Assembly: GCF_040939455.1 (NCBI RefSeq)
Contig: NC_134112.1
Span: 65,985,001 to 66,049,000, forward strand
Direction: 5' to 3'
Source of the DNA: Microcebus murinus
Lineage: Eukaryota > Chordata > Mammalia > Primates > Cheirogaleidae
Length of the DNA: 64,000 nt
The notes under the pieces are model-generated. The model did no database searches, was not told where the DNA came from, and saw only the letters and a program-made list of their open reading frames with translations. Of the stretch, positions 1-11,884 are shown piece after piece; the first letter of the stretch is position 1, and the number at the start of each line of letters is the position of its first letter. Both the position numbers and the translations under genes were made by a program.

Positions 1-811
1 AAGGTGCCCTTCCCACGACCAAATGCCCTGATTTGGAGAATCTATTATATGGTCACACTTTATATGCTTGATCTAGAATTTACTGTGTTTGCTCCTATCA
101 AACTAAACTCTTCCATCTTTGTCATCTTTGAAGTTTCTTGCTGGGTCTCAGAGTATTTGATGCACCTTGTCTGTTGTTTTTCATCATGGTGTTTGTTTGA
201 TACTCTGAAGCAGCCTTGGCTAAAAGACCATAACTTTTGATTTTTGACTCTGTTTCTGAGAAAGTTACCTCACCAAGACTTGTATTTGAATGTTCTCCAT
301 GCATGACTTTCTCCCAAAGAAGAAGATAAAAATGGAATTCTCTTAAAACTACTGTCTGACTACCACGCTAAAATATTTCTTCCTCAGTTTCTATAAGAGC
401 ACTGATCTCTGAGGCATCTAAATCATTGAACTTCTCTTCTCTTGCAGCTGTGTCTAAGAAATCATCTTGAAGTATTCTTTAAAGCCATGTCTGAGAATCA
501 GTGGTCATTAAGATGCTTAAATGTCTCCCCTGAAAAGGGACACTTGAGTCACAGGAGAACAACTCATGTCTGGTACAGTCTTTGCTCACCCCTATGGGAA
601 AGTAGTTGAAACCAATAAGTAGGTGTGCTAGTCAGCTCTGAGTAGACTGTTTAAAAAGGAAATTGATGGCTAGATATATAGAGAGTTTAATCTGAAGCCA
701 ATTTCACAACTTATATAGGCTGCAGATTATCTGTCTAAACTGTTTTAAGCATTCAAGTGGCCATGAAAACTTACTCTTGCTGCTAGAAAGTATTTTAGTG
801 ACTTTGGTATA
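1..811. other. Unique sequence, no gene recognised
   Basis: No repeat family or gene is recognised. Short open frames exist on both strands near 4-304, but none has a recognisable protein motif, splice context or codon pattern. A pyrimidine-rich stretch ending in 'ttgcag' near 446 resembles a splice acceptor, but nothing downstream supports an exon. Confidence 0.5.
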
Positions 812-1016
812 GATCTGTGCTGTCTAGTACAAGAACCACTGGCCACATGGTTACTTAAGTTTTAATTAATTGAAATTAAATAAAATTGAACATTAGTTCC
901 TCAGTTGCACCTACCACATTTTAAATGCTTAATAACCACACAAGGCTAGTGATTACAGTATTAGCACAGATATAGAGCATTTCCATCACTGCAGAAAGTC
1001 CTATTGGTCAGCACTG
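812..1016 (-). mobile_element. hAT (Charlie-type) MITE, about 205 bp
   Basis: Read on the minus strand, this begins 'cagtgctgaccaatagga', continues through a 'cactagcc...tgtggtta' segment and an AT-rich core with 'tttaattttattt'-like text, and ends near 'gacagcacaga'. That is the order of a common non-autonomous hAT-Charlie element of placental mammals (ending in cagcgctgtcc-type inverted termini). It is diverged and its far terminus is eroded. I recognise the consensus but do not insist on the exact MER number. Confidence 0.7.
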
Positions 1017-2840
1017 AATAGATGAATGGCAAAAAAAGATGATTAGGATAGTTTTGGCTAATTGACCTATAAAAATGCATCATTTTCTTCTAACTAGAAA
1101 AATACAATTATTTTTATATTATTATATATATACGAAAAGTACAATTATTGAATTGTTAATGTGTTTGGATTCAATTTATTTATGTATCCATTTTTATATA
1201 ATACGCCTGTGTTAATGGCTGTGAAGAATTAAGGGAAAAAAATATTGCTATTCAGGGTAGCAGACCTGAAAAACTAGCTGTGGACAAGCAGCCATGTTTG
1301 GGTCAGTGGCATGAGAATGAACAGTTAGGCAGAAGGAGAACAGATCAACCACACGCAGAATACCAGGGAGAATGAACTATATCCAATCAGCCAGGATGAT
1401 GGGAGATGTCTCAAAAGAACAAAATATTTATTTATCCATTCGTACTTTTACAACAGTCTGTGAGGAGGATAGAACAAGGCTTCTCTCCGTTTTATAAGTT
1501 GCAGTCAGTGCCTTGCCAATCAGTAGGGGTGATATCAGGATTAGATTGGGTGCCATCTCTACTATATTGCAATCTTATAACCTAGAAGTTTTAGACAGCT
1601 AATAAGAGAAGGAACTGTAAATGGTAATAGAAAAATATCAGCTTTATAGAGTACTTTTTTCATCAGAGAGAGAAAGTTTTATTAAGGATACAACTTGAAG
1701 TTTCAATTTTCTTCTATTCTAAGATTTCCATTAAATCTAAACATTTAAGGAAAAATATCATTTCCAAAAGTGTTTATGATGCTTCTATAAGTAATACAGT
1801 TATGAAAATGAGGTATGTTTATGGACTAGTGATGCATATGTTCCAAAATAAGAAATTGCAAGGCTTACACTGTGCAGATTCTGATCCTAACCTAGAAATG
1901 GGGCCGTATTTAGAGGCATCATAATTTGGAGACTGTCCTGCTCAGCATATGGCTGCATTGCCCTTCTGATCATAAAGGGCAGCCTCAGGTTTAGCATCAC
2001 TATGTATATTTTTATAAGACGCTGGATGATGTCGCCTTTTAAAGACTCACTTAATCTGATAGAGAATGTGAGAGGAAAACAGACTTTGTAAATGCATATT
2101 TGTGGTAATGTAATTTCTTTTGAAGGGCATTAGACTAGTTCTGTCTTAAAGGTTAAAGCAATTTTAAAGCATAAATGTTTGAGTGTCAAGTACAAAAGCA
2201 GAATAAGAGTTCATTATCCAAATATCTAACAATGTGCTGCAAACCCAAAATGACTTTCTTCACCATAAAAGGCTCTTCCCTTGGCTTTCTGGTGAACACT
2301 CTGTAGTAATAGCTCTGTAGTCCTGGTTTATAGCTTCAGGGTGTCCTATTTAGTGTTTTATCTTTTCTCTCCAGGCTATTCCACCCCCCTGTATGAAGCA
2401 GAAAACAGTGGCCTTGCAATTGACATCACAAAGAGACCATAGATCTCTGCAAAGAGGAGGAAGAGAAAACTAAAGTCCTGGTAAATAGAAGAGAAAGTAA
2501 TTAACATGCACTAGTAGGAATGCTAGCATCGCTCATGTTTGGAAGCAAGGATTCTTTCTAGCCTGTGTAATTGGGTTCTGCTGCCTTCCATCTCTTCTTT
2601 ATAATCAAGTTATTCTCTCAAGACAAAAATGCAAAAATAGAAATAGGACTGACCATATTGGCCACTCATATAGCATCTGGTTCAAGAAGTTAAGGAACTA
2701 CAGTGTAAGATTTGTTTTAAAGAAGTTTTCTGGAAATTTAAAGATCAGTAAGATATCCAAGAACTAGTATATTTGAGGATTTTTTCAAAAAATATTTTCT
2801 TAAATAATTTTCATTTATTTAATTTTATGCTATAATTTTT
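1017..2840. other. Unique AT-rich sequence, nothing recognised
   Basis: No gene, RNA gene or confidently assigned repeat is seen. Open frames are short and interrupted. Confidence 0.5.
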
Positions 2841-2844
2841 ACAT

Positions 2845-2884
2845 TTTATTGACTAATAATTATACATATTTATGGGATACAATG

Positions 2885-2932
<48 letters not shown>

Positions 2933-3260
2933 TTTGTAATGGTCAAATCATAGTAATTAGCATGTTTAGCACCTCAACCATTTATTATCTCTGTGGTAAG
3001 AACATTAAAAATTCTCTCTCCTATTTTGAGATATACAATACATTGTTGTTAACTGTAATCTCTCTACTGTGCGGAACCCCATCTTATTCCTTCTATCAAT
3101 TGTGACTTTGTACCCACTGACCAACATCTCCACTTTCCCCTTACACCTTCCCCACCCTCAGCCTCTGACGACTAGTTTTCCACTTTCTACTTCCATGAGT
3201 TCAGATTTTTTAGATTCCACATTTAAGTGAGATCTTGTGGCATCTGTCTCTCTGTGCCTT
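2845..3260 (-). mobile_element. L1 (L1MA-like) 3' UTR fragment, antisense
   Basis: The plus strand reads as the complement of an L1MA-type tail: 'tatttatgggatac' next to the former A-tail, then 'gtaattagcatgtttagcac', 'caaccatttattatctctg', 'ttgttgttaactgtaatc' and 'tagattccacatttaagtgag'. The order matches the 3' UTR of a medium-aged mammalian L1 on the minus strand. A TA microsatellite has grown inside it. No coding part is retained. Confidence 0.8.
2887..2929. repeat. (TA)n microsatellite
   Basis: About 21 uninterrupted TA dinucleotides lie inside the antisense L1 tail, at the place where related copies have a mixed AT/GT stretch ahead of 'acattttgtaatg'. It is likely length-polymorphic. 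Confidence 0.95.
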
Positions 3261-3625
3261 GGAAGGGGCTCCTGCCAGTGAAGGACCCTGAAGCTTGAAC
3301 TGCATTAGCTTCACAGTAATTCTGTCTTTGTACAAGAGAGTGAAAAAGATAATATGGGTGAATATTGTGAAGTAAAAATAATAGCAGAGTTGGATTATGG
3401 TTTAGATATTTCAAACTCTGGAGGGCAATAAACACTGGAGAATGGCCCTCATGTTGCTTTTTTAGGAGATGTGTTAGAAATAGGTACAAGTGGGAGAAAT
3501 AGGAGGACAGAAAAATAGATGGTTGGTGTTCTTTCATAACCAAGAACTCAGTTAAGGCAGTCAGCCTAAGGAAGTCAGGGATCCAGGCTCTTTCTGTGGG
3601 TCCTATGGGTCCACTGTACATTCCT
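3261..3625. other. Unique sequence with a chance minus-strand ORF
   Basis: A 132-codon minus-strand frame (3223-3621) spans the segment. It begins in no recognisable promoter or splice context, has low-complexity Leu/His/Phe-rich composition, and ends inside the adjoining L1 tail, so it is treated as chance. Confidence 0.5.
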
Positions 3626-3644
3626 TCATTTATTCATTCATTTA

Positions 3645-3765
3645 TCTGAGGCAAGCCCTCTTGCTATGTTGCCCAGGCTGGTCTAAAATTTCTGACCTCA
3701 AGCGATCCTCCTGCCTCAGCCCCCCAGGTAGCTGGGATTACCGGCACATACCACCATGCTCAGCC
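3645..3765 (-). mobile_element. Alu-related monomer (FLAM-like), antisense
   Basis: The plus strand carries complement-of-Alu landmarks in order: 'gctatgttgcccaggctggt', 'gacctcaagcgatcctcctg', 'gtagctgggattaccggcac' and 'accaccatgctcagcc'. Only one arm is present, preceded by a degenerate (TTCA)n/(TTTA)n tail at 3622-3644. The divergence fits an old free Alu monomer. Confidence 0.75.
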
Positions 3766-4572
3766 ATGCCACCATTCTTAAGGTCAGCTCATGGTCCAAA
3801 ATGAGTGCGAAAGCTGCAGCCGTTACATCAGCATTCTGGCCAGAAGGGAGGAGGAAGTTCCCTTCGAGCCACTTCTTAGAAGGCACACACACCGCTTCCA
3901 CTTGCATGCCGTTGGCTAGCACTCAGTCATTCATGTGGACACATCTCACATAAGGCAGGCTGGGAAATGTGGTTTTTATTCTGGATGGCCATATATGCAA
4001 CTGAAAGTCAGAAGTTTTGTTATTAAGAAAGAAGAATATAACAGAGCTTGAGAAATCAGCCACATTTGCTCCAGAAAAATCACTGATATAGTGTGCCAGA
4101 GAAACTGGATAGCTCTGATATCTTAACTCACAAGTTAACTGGAGTGAAAAATAAATAAATAAATACACAACAGTCGGTTTTATATCAATCTATACGTGGT
4201 TAGACAGCTGGGAGTTGGAGAGATCTGAAGTTAGGGTCTCTGCTCCCAGAAGCTAATTGCTCTTGCTCTGAAAAAGGCCCCTCTCCACAATCACCTGCCT
4301 GAGTCTTGAGTTCTGTACTTGGCATGATATAAGTTGTATGTTTAAGTATGCTACTTGATATGATATAGCAGATAAGTTTGAAGTTCTTCCACTAGTCACA
4401 AAGTAAAAACATTACCCAATCTGCTGCAAATGAGTTAAAACTCTCCTGCCCCAGCTTCTCAATCAGTCATCGTGTGAAATCTCATTTTTTTAGGATATTA
4501 AGCAAGAACCTCTATGTCCCTTCATCAAAAGCTTGACCAGTAAGTCTCATAGCCATAGGCACCTGGTCTCTT
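3766..4572. other. Unique sequence, nothing recognised
   Basis: No gene or repeat is recognised. Overlapping short frames on both strands near 3716-3953 and 3923-4168 show no domain or splice evidence. Confidence 0.5.
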
Positions 4573-4928
4573 AAGATGTTTTTAGGTCGGGCGCGGTGGC
4601 TCATGCCTGTAATCCTAGCACTCTGGGAGGCCGAGGCAGGCGGATTGCTCGAGGTCAGGAGTTCAAAACCAGCCTGAGTGAGACCCCGTCTCTACTAAAA
4701 ATAGAAAGAAATTAATTGACCAACTAAAAGTATATATACAAAAAATTAGCCGGGCATGGTGGTGCATGCCTGTAGTCCCAGCTACTCGGGAGGCTGAGGC
4801 AGGAGGATCACTTGAGCCCAGGAGTTTGAGGTTGCTGTGAGCTAGGCTGACGCCACAGCACTCACTCTAGCCTGGGCAACAAAAGTGAGACTCTGTCTCA
4901 AAAAAAAAAAAAAAAAAAGATGTTTTTA
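4573..4928 (+). mobile_element. Lemur-type dimeric Alu SINE with target-site duplication
   Basis: A full dimer runs 4585-4916: left arm from 'ggtcgggcgcggtggctca', an A/T-rich linker containing 'aaattaattgacc', right arm from 'gccgggcatggtggtgcatg', then the strepsirrhine 3' arm 'gtgagctaggctgacgccac' and an A-tail of about 19. It is flanked by the perfect 12-bp duplication 'aagatgttttta' at 4573-4584 and 4917-4928. It was inserted by L1 machinery at a TTAAGA-type site. Low divergence and the intact duplication make it one of the youngest insertions in the window. Confidence 0.95.
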
Positions 4929-5074
4929 TAGAGAACAGGACAGGTAATATGAAACATATAGATAGGCATCTTCTCTCTACCACTTTATGAAATACTTGCC
5001 CCCTTGGCTCCAGAGTCAGTTCAATCAGTGAGCTGCTTGAAGCTGAAGTGCACAAAGCTAAATGCTTGGGCCTT

Positions 5075-5573
5075 GCAGATGGTTAATTTTATGTATCAAC
5101 TTGACTGAGCCAAAGAACTCCCAGATAGCTGGTCAAAGACCCTTTATGGGTGTGTCCGTGAGGGTGTTTCTGGGAGAGAGGGGCATTGGAATTTGCTGGC
5201 TGAGTAAAGCACATGGCCCTCCCCAGTGTGTGTGGGCCTCGTGTAATCCATTGAGGGCCTGGATAGAACAAAAAGGTGGAGGGACTCTGCCTGACTGCTT
5301 GAGCTGGGACATTGATCTTTGCCTGTCCTTGGCGCTCCTGGTGCTCAGACCTTCAGACTTGGACTGGAGTCTGTATCATTGGTTCTCTGGCTTTCAGGCC
5401 TTTGAACCACACCACTGGCTTTCCTGGGTCTTTAGCTTGCAGTTAGCAGGTCAGGAAAATTCTCAGCTTCCATAATAATTTGTGTGAGCCAATATGTTAT
5501 AATAAATCTCTACACACGTGTGTGTGTGCATGTGTGTGTGTTCTGTTTCTGTAGAGAACCCGGCCCAATACCG
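5075..5573 (+). mobile_element. Ancient solo LTR (ERVL class), with TG microsatellite
   Basis: It opens 'gatggttaattttatgtatc' followed by 'aacttgactgagcc' and passes through 'gtgtgtgtgggcctcgtgta' and 'ggcctggatagaacaaaaag'. It has a polyadenylation-like 'aataaatctc' near 5502 and closes 'gtagagaacccggcccaata'. This is a widespread mammalian LTR family that I place in the ERVL group; the exact name is unsure. Another copy in the opposite orientation lies at 37164-37633. The 137-codon frame at 5062-5475 is chance translation of LTR sequence. No internal proviral genes adjoin it. Confidence 0.7.
5515..5542. repeat. (TG)n microsatellite in LTR tail
   Basis: An interrupted GT/TG run follows the LTR's 'aataaatctctacacac'. 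Related LTR copies also carry simple repeats here. Confidence 0.85.
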
Positions 5574-5639
5574 GACTTATCTTTGCATGCAAGGAGCTAT
5601 TATTGTCTCTTCTCCTAACTCAGTCCTGCCTCCTGGTTG

Positions 5640-6115
5640 CCCTTTTGACCTGGTACAGTATATTCTCCTCTGAGCAACTAAAGGACTATTTTAAGCTCGA
5701 ATCTAAAGCTCTTCAAGGCTTCAAGGCCCTGTGCCATCTAACCCCTGCCTCTCTCTGTCATCTCTGACCACCGCCTACCCTCAGCTCTAGCCACACTGGC
5801 CTCGCTGCTTCCTGAACATGACAAGCTCCTCGTTCATTCTTCATCTTGAAGTGCTTTTCCCTTTGTCTTTCAAATCAAAGCTCACCTCTTCAGAGACACT
5901 TTCCTCTTATCAATTCATCCTTTTTTCCCCTGAACTATTTTCCTCTCAAGCACTTGGCACACATCGTTTTAGTTTTGCTCTCTCCCACTAGAATGTGAGC
6001 TGCAGGAAGGCAGGGGCTTGATCTGATTCATAGATAGATCACAAGCAACATAAGCAATGCTCAGCCCATGATAAGCACGTAACAAATATCTGTGTCAAAA
6101 ACTGATAGAATGACA
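5640..6115 (+). mobile_element. LINE-2 (L2) 3' end
   Basis: Diagnostic L2 text appears in order: 'ctagccacactggcctcgct', 'ctcacctcttcagagacact', 'agaatgtgagctgcaggaag' and 'gcagggg'. It ends in a degenerate short tail rather than poly-A, as L2 elements do. It is strongly diverged. Confidence 0.85.
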
Positions 6116-7597
6116 AATTTTTATCACATTCATTTTCCCCATTTTATGTTTTAAGGTTAAGATTTTATCTTTCCTATCTTGTACTATAAAATGACGACTC
6201 AGAAATGCAAGTTAAAGGTGACAGTTGGTAAAGGGGAGGGAAGATACGTAGTTCTGTCTTTGATCTATTTAATTCAGGTTGATGATGAGAACTCCAGTTG
6301 ACCCGAAATGCCTAGGACTATGCAGAAATGGATTTAAGGAAAAATTTCTGGGCTAAGAGAGAAAATTATTTGTGCATAATGATCCATCTGAAGATGAAAG
6401 TTAGTCTATCTTTAATTGGGAGGTTTACCAGCCACCTCGTTTTCTCCAGAAAGAATAAAGGAAGTATTTGAGAGGCTTAACCTTTTTTTACTCCCTGTAG
6501 GGCACCTTTGTGAGGCAGTCACTAAGGAATTAGAGCCACTTGTTCAATGACATGGTTCCCTGCAGATATGGGTTCTAGAGCCCTAGATTCTGAAGATTCT
6601 GTTATCTTTTCCACTTGCTCTCAGACTATCAATGATAAGAAAATCTCATTATCTTTTGAAATCCTGCCTCGTCTTTAAACTTATCCAACGTCCGTAAGTG
6701 CTGCCTATTCTTCATTTCTTCTCCAGGAGCATTTTTATTTTTAGCTTTGCTACTTGCAACTAAAAAGTTTAGTTCATTCCCCAAGGAAATGTAACAGCCT
6801 TTTCCCTGGGAAGGAAACCTAGAAACATTTGTCCTGAGTGATATACCTCCTGTTTGGGGTTTGCACACAGATTCTACTGGACATTTCTAGGGCATTGTTT
6901 GACATTTAGAGGTAACATGTAAAATTGAGTATATGGTACCTTTGTCACACATTAAAGTGACGTGAACCATGCTTGAACTGACAGACACAAGATTTTTGAT
7001 TTCTCCCATAGCAAAAAATTATATCCTGTAACATGTGCTTGGTAATTACAAATCTTTCTATGGGCATCAGTGCCATATGCATAATACACCCCAGTGGCAT
7101 CATTTCAAGGTTGCAGAGTCACATTTTGTAGAGGAATCATTTATAATCACCACTGCTACTGCAGCATTGTCTGTCATACTTTGCTCCGCATGAATGTTTC
7201 TGTAACGAATTTTTAAATTGCTAAGTGATTTTTTCATAATACAAGTTAATGCTAGTGTATTTGAGATACTTCTTAAGGACTATCACAAAACGTCGTTACA
7301 CACCTTGGAAAAGGAGTAGGATAGGAGAGAAAAGAGAATGCTAACCAAACCTTTTCATTGACCACTTATCATAACAGTAGAACAATCTTGTAAAAGTTGT
7401 AAAGACATGTGAACATTGCTGTACTTCTCTACCAGGCCAGCTGATTTTTTTGAATTATGAACAATTCAGTGAAGTAACACGGCTTAGATATTTTGTTTAG
7501 TCCTATTTGCTCACATAATAAGATACATGCATTCATACTTTACTTTTATTTTTTAACTGATCTTCACTGCAAACCTGCCATGTATTGTACTGAAAAT
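6116..7597. other. Unique sequence, nothing recognised
   Basis: No gene or clear repeat is recognised. The 79-codon minus-strand frame at 6629-6868 has no identifiable domain and no supporting splice or promoter context. Confidence 0.5.
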
Positions 7598-7840
7598 AGA
7601 ATAGCCAAGTGGTTAAGAGCACAGGCTCTCCGAGACTGAGTTCAACAGACCTAGGTTAAAATCCTGGTTCCACTACTTCTTAACTATTGACCCCACCCTC
7701 ACCGTCACTTAGCTTTTCTGTGGCCTGGTTCTCTCTCTGTAAAATGGGGATGATGACAGAAACTCCTCACTGAGTTGCTGTGATTAAATAATTAGGTATC
7801 TGATACATGATAATGGTTCAATATTAGCCATTATGTCTAT
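7598..7840 (+). mobile_element. MIR SINE, nearly full length
   Basis: A tRNA-derived head 'agtggttaagagcacaggct' is followed by 'aaaatcctggttccactact', 'gtaaaatggggatgatgaca' and 'gagttgctgtgattaaataa'. The order and spacing match an ancient mammalian MIR. It lies directly next to an inverted MIR. Confidence 0.85.
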
Positions 7841-7845
7841 TATAA

Positions 7846-7966
7846 TCATTTTACAAATGAGATGATAGGTTTAGAGATGTAATGTAATTTGCCCAAGATT
7901 ATACTGAGTGGTTGACCTGGGATTTGAACCCAGCTCTCTCTGACTCCAGAGGTCTGCTCTTAGATT
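7846..7966 (-). mobile_element. MIR SINE fragment, antisense
   Basis: The plus strand reads 'cattttacaaatgagatgat', 'atttgcccaagattatactg', 'gggatttgaacccagctctc' and 'ctgactccagaggtctgctc', the complement of the MIR head and core. With 7598-7840 it forms an imperfect inverted pair. Confidence 0.85.
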
Positions 7967-8690
7967 GACATCATAGGTCAGAAAAGAGGTGGAGAGCAAA
8001 AGATAGTTTATTCAGACAGGATGATAGTGAGGCTCACCTACAACATACAATGACAATATCCATGTTGACAAGTATATATAAATTTATAGTGAGCTATTTT
8101 GATTATGAAGATTTTAATAGCTTAGGAATCTGTGCTTACTCTAAAATAAGCCCCAGCACTGCTGGAGCAGAAATTGAACAGCTATTTGCTAAACTCATTT
8201 CCTTTTCCTCCTAGGCACATAGCCAGACTACACCTGCCACCCTCTCCTGACTTAGTTGTGCCATGTAATATTCCTGGCCACTGGAGTGTGGGCAGGTATG
8301 TTGAGCATAATTTCCAGGTATGGTGCATACAAATTTCCCATGTGCAATATTCTCTCTGTGTTCTTTTCATCTTCTACTGGTTGGAAAGGAGATAATTCCA
8401 GAGTATGTCTGAAATATACACTGGTGATGGGAATCCACATGAAGGAATGAGTCTGAGTCCTCAAATTACTGCCAAGGGCAGGGCCATCAGCATTTTGAAA
8501 TTCATCTAAAAAAGAAATAAATCTCTACATGTTTGAGAACTAATATTTTGTGATTTGTCTGTTATAGCAGTTGGTGTTACCTTCATTGGTATAATTACCT
8601 ATCACCAGCCTCCTTGACTGAGTAAGTAGGTTGTGAACTGCCTGGGAAACATGAGATGTAAGTACGACTTCTTTTACCTCTGTGCTCAAT
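7967..8690. other. Unique sequence, nothing recognised
   Basis: No gene or repeat is assigned. Short overlapping frames on both strands at 8174-8464 have no recognisable features. Confidence 0.5.
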
Positions 8691-8691
8691 A

Positions 8692-9075
8692 CTGTATACA
8701 GTAATCCCCTCTTACCCACAAGTGGTATGTCCCAAGATCCCCAGTGGAGGACTGAAACTGTAGATAATACTGAACTCCATATAGACTGTGTTTTTTTCCT
8801 TTATATACATACCTATAATAAAGTTTAATTTATAAATTAAGCACAGTAAGAGATTGACAACAATAACTAATAAAATAGAACAATTATAATATGAAAACAT
8901 CAATCCTCTTGCACTTTGGGCCCATTATTAAATAAGGGTTACTTGAACACAAGCACTGTGATATTGTGATAGTCGACTTGATAACCCAGACAGTCCTAAG
9001 TGACTAACAGTGAGGTAGTGTATATACCCTAGATACACTAGACAAAGGGATGATTCACATCCTGGGATGGCTTCT
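8692..9075. mobile_element. Tigger-type (Tc1/mariner) DNA transposon fragment
   Basis: It starts 'tactgtatacagtaatcccc', then 'gataataaagtttaatttataaatt'-like text (8815-8840), 'aagcacagtaagagattgac', 'acaataactaataaaataga' and 'gatgattcacatcctgggat'. These are landmarks of Tigger-related non-autonomous elements of placental mammals. The copy is diverged with internal gaps, and the transposase is absent. Confidence 0.7.
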
Positions 9076-9469
9076 CTGTCTTTCTATCCCTGAGTCTCCA
9101 GGATGCCCTTTATCACCAGATCTGGAACCACCATCTGCGTGGGAGCATGTGAAGCACCTCCTTAACAAGAGGGCCAAAATCTGGTCATGGTGAGGATTTC
9201 TTATAGTAAGCTGGTTACGTAAGCACAGTACAGCTACATGACCAGGCTTCAGCTGTACAACCCCCCAGGTTCCACTACAACCAAGTACAAATTATCTGGT
9301 TCTCCCTGCCCAAAACAACTCAAAGACTCATGTTATAGAATATCATTTGTCTTTAAGTAACATACTGTATGGCATTGGCCAAGGGGCATCACCATGCTAC
9401 AGAGCACTAGCGTGTTCGAGGGATAAGGATACATGCATTCAGTACAGCTGAGATGAACTCATGCCGGAA
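9076..9469. other. Sequence with no assigned feature
   Basis: Possibly the eroded remainder of the neighbouring DNA transposon, but no landmark is clear. Confidence 0.4.
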
Positions 9470-10072
9470 ACTCAATGGAATTTCAACTTTCTTTAAATTC
9501 TCTAAGAAAGAACAGCCATCTTTTTATTGGGTTTTCTTCAATAGGCAAAATCACCTTCATTTTAACTGACCAAGACAGCCTTAATGTTCCCCTAAGCTTA
9601 ACTAAATTTTCAACAGGTTTCTTCCTGACTATAGGTCACTGACCTTCCTTTTCTTAGAAGATTTACTTTACAAAACTTTCAATTGTAAATTCGTTCTCTG
9701 CTCCTTTGAGCTGTAATATTCTCTCAGGCTCCTGTCAGTTTAACAATCCAGGAATGTCCTTTTCAGGGACCTGGAAGCCAGCTCTTTGAAATGTAGACAT
9801 CAAGAAAAACCGTGTTCCATCTCCCACTCTCTCTGGGAGGAGGAGCCTAACTTTGATAAGCACCTGTTAGCAAACACAGATGGCCCAATCACACTGACCA
9901 ACCTCCCTACAGTGTCCTCCAGCACTTCTCTACTAGCTCCCCCTAGTGTTTCAAACCTCTCCTGATTTTTGTTTTGTCAAAGTTAAATTCAATCTCTCTT
10001 CCCTATTACAGTAGTCTTGAATAAATTCTTCCCTGTCTGATTAAATCCATCCAGTATATTTTTTCTCTGACA
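9470..10072 (+). mobile_element. Possible ancient ERV1-class LTR
   Basis: The stretch is pyrimidine-rich and ends 'tcttccctattacagtagtc' followed by 'ttgaataaattcttccctgt' and '...tctctgaca'. That looks like a polyadenylation region and R/U5 terminus of an ERV1-type LTR. The 5' boundary is uncertain and no internal retroviral sequence adjoins it. The call rests on general LTR-like structure rather than a recalled consensus match. Confidence 0.4.
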
Positions 10073-11884
10073 TGACAATAACATTAAATAATAAAGGGAG
10101 TTTAACTATATACATAGCCATTTAATAAGTGTGAAAATTATTTTAAAAAATAAGTTTGGGAAATTCAAATGTAATGCCTTGTTTTTCTATATTTTATTCT
10201 TCAAGAAACTGCTTGATTGTTTTACTAAGGGCGTCTTTGTTTTACTAAGGGCATATAGTCAATGTATAGTGATTTAGATACAAATCTTTAATAAAAATAC
10301 TTTTAAATAATGGGTATTTCTGTCACAGTGTAGCTAAATTCAGCAAAGCTAACTTTGTCCACAAGTTCTTTACTTGAAGTGATTATAACAAGAGTGATAC
10401 TATTTTGATAAATAATTTGGTATAACTTGAAAATTTCAAGTGGTACAATTTGTAATATGTTTTTCCACATTAATATTATAGACAATGACCAGAATAATTT
10501 AGAAGATTCCAGGTTGAGAGTTGTACTTGTCCTCAAACCACATAGGGATTAGGTTGCAGACAGATAAATGTACATGCTCTTCATCTTGTTAAGTGGGTTT
10601 GTACTTTTTGGTAACATGTATTTAAAAGTAATGGTGGTCGATCCAGTGTCAATGATTGTAATCATGGCAGCAATGGGGCTAAAATGATAAAAACTTTGCA
10701 TTGCCTAAACACTAACTAAATTGTACGCTATCTCTTCTTCACTGAATTTCTGAAATGTCTTCAAATTAACTTTAAAATTAAATGCCTTTTCTTCTAAACG
10801 AATGTAAGCCACTGAACAATAGATTGTGAATGCTCCATGAAATACTTCTTATCACTAAATTTTAGCAAATATAGATAAAAATGACATATCGATATGTGTG
10901 TATATATATATATTTCTTGTAATTGTAGACTCTGAACAGTAACAATTTTTCTGGACTGAGCAATTAGCAAATTTATGATGAGAAAACATTTGAACCAAAT
11001 AATATTTTACAAATTTTCATAAATAATCATTACATATTGAAAGTAAAATTCTATCGGAAATGCATCTTTTAATGTGCTATATAAGGTATTTTTCATGTAT
11101 ATATGGACAAATAATATTTATTGCCAGAATGAGGCAAATTTCACCATCAATTCTATTTTTATATTTCATTTTCATATCTGTAAGGCTTAAACATTTTTTT
11201 CAGATAAATAAGTAGATGAGAATGGAAGATTTTTTTTTTTTTAACTCCTAACTCTAGACTTAAGAATGGAAGATTTTTTAAATCAGGAGTTTAATTCTTT
11301 GAATATCTAACTTGTAGGTAAAATATTCACATTATGACCTATCATTAAAAACAACTGACAACTCAATTAGGTCTTCCTTCAATTTTGTTGAAACCAAAGA
11401 ATTAGAAATGACTAGACTTGCAAATAGATTTGTACCTTGTTATTAGAGTCATTCATTTTCTCAATACCTAATAATTTCTATTTAAAACATTCTTTGACCT
11501 ATAGATTTTACAGTGTGTGGGAATGTACCATACTAAGTTAGGAGATCAGTTAAGTATGCTTTTCTTCCATAAGAGGGAACAAGGTAAGAAAATGAATTTT
11601 GGAAGATCTAGAATGGAAAAGAATTCCATTAAAACTACATATGCCCCACACCTCCTGGAAAACCTTCCTATGCTTCCAGTGATATCCAAGCCCAAGAATG
11701 ATGAAAGCAGCTCCTAGAAACTTGGGAGAGAGAACCCCTTGCTCCTGCCTTAAGCACCTCCTTAGCCAAAACCCAGTTGAATAAGAATCCATGATTATCT
11801 TTATTTTTAGGAAATGATCCCCAGGAGACTGTGACAATGATTTGAGTTGGAAATCTACTGAAATAAAGAAAAAACAATGTGCTT
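10073..11884. other. AT-rich unique sequence with small local duplications
   Basis: No gene is seen. Two short duplications are visible: 'ttgttttactaagggc' at 10217-10232 and 10237-10252 (20-bp period), and 'agaatggaagatttttt' near 11219 and 11264. The 125-codon minus frame at 11550-11927 runs into a MIR and is judged chance. Confidence 0.5.

Noticed and set aside
122..304. 60-codon minus frame, rich in Ser/Thr/Lys, possible pseudogene fragment
   Set aside because: Composition looks protein-like but I cannot match it to any family, and the window edge hides its context.
3223..3621. 132-codon minus-strand ORF
   Set aside because: Its C-terminal end lies in an antisense L1 tail and the rest is compositionally biased; chance is the simpler reading.
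5062..5475. 137-codon plus-strand ORF
   Set aside because: It lies within an ERVL-class LTR, which has no coding function there.
7598..7670. tRNA gene
   Set aside because: The tRNA-like boxes belong to the head of a MIR SINE; no cloverleaf with mature ends is seen.
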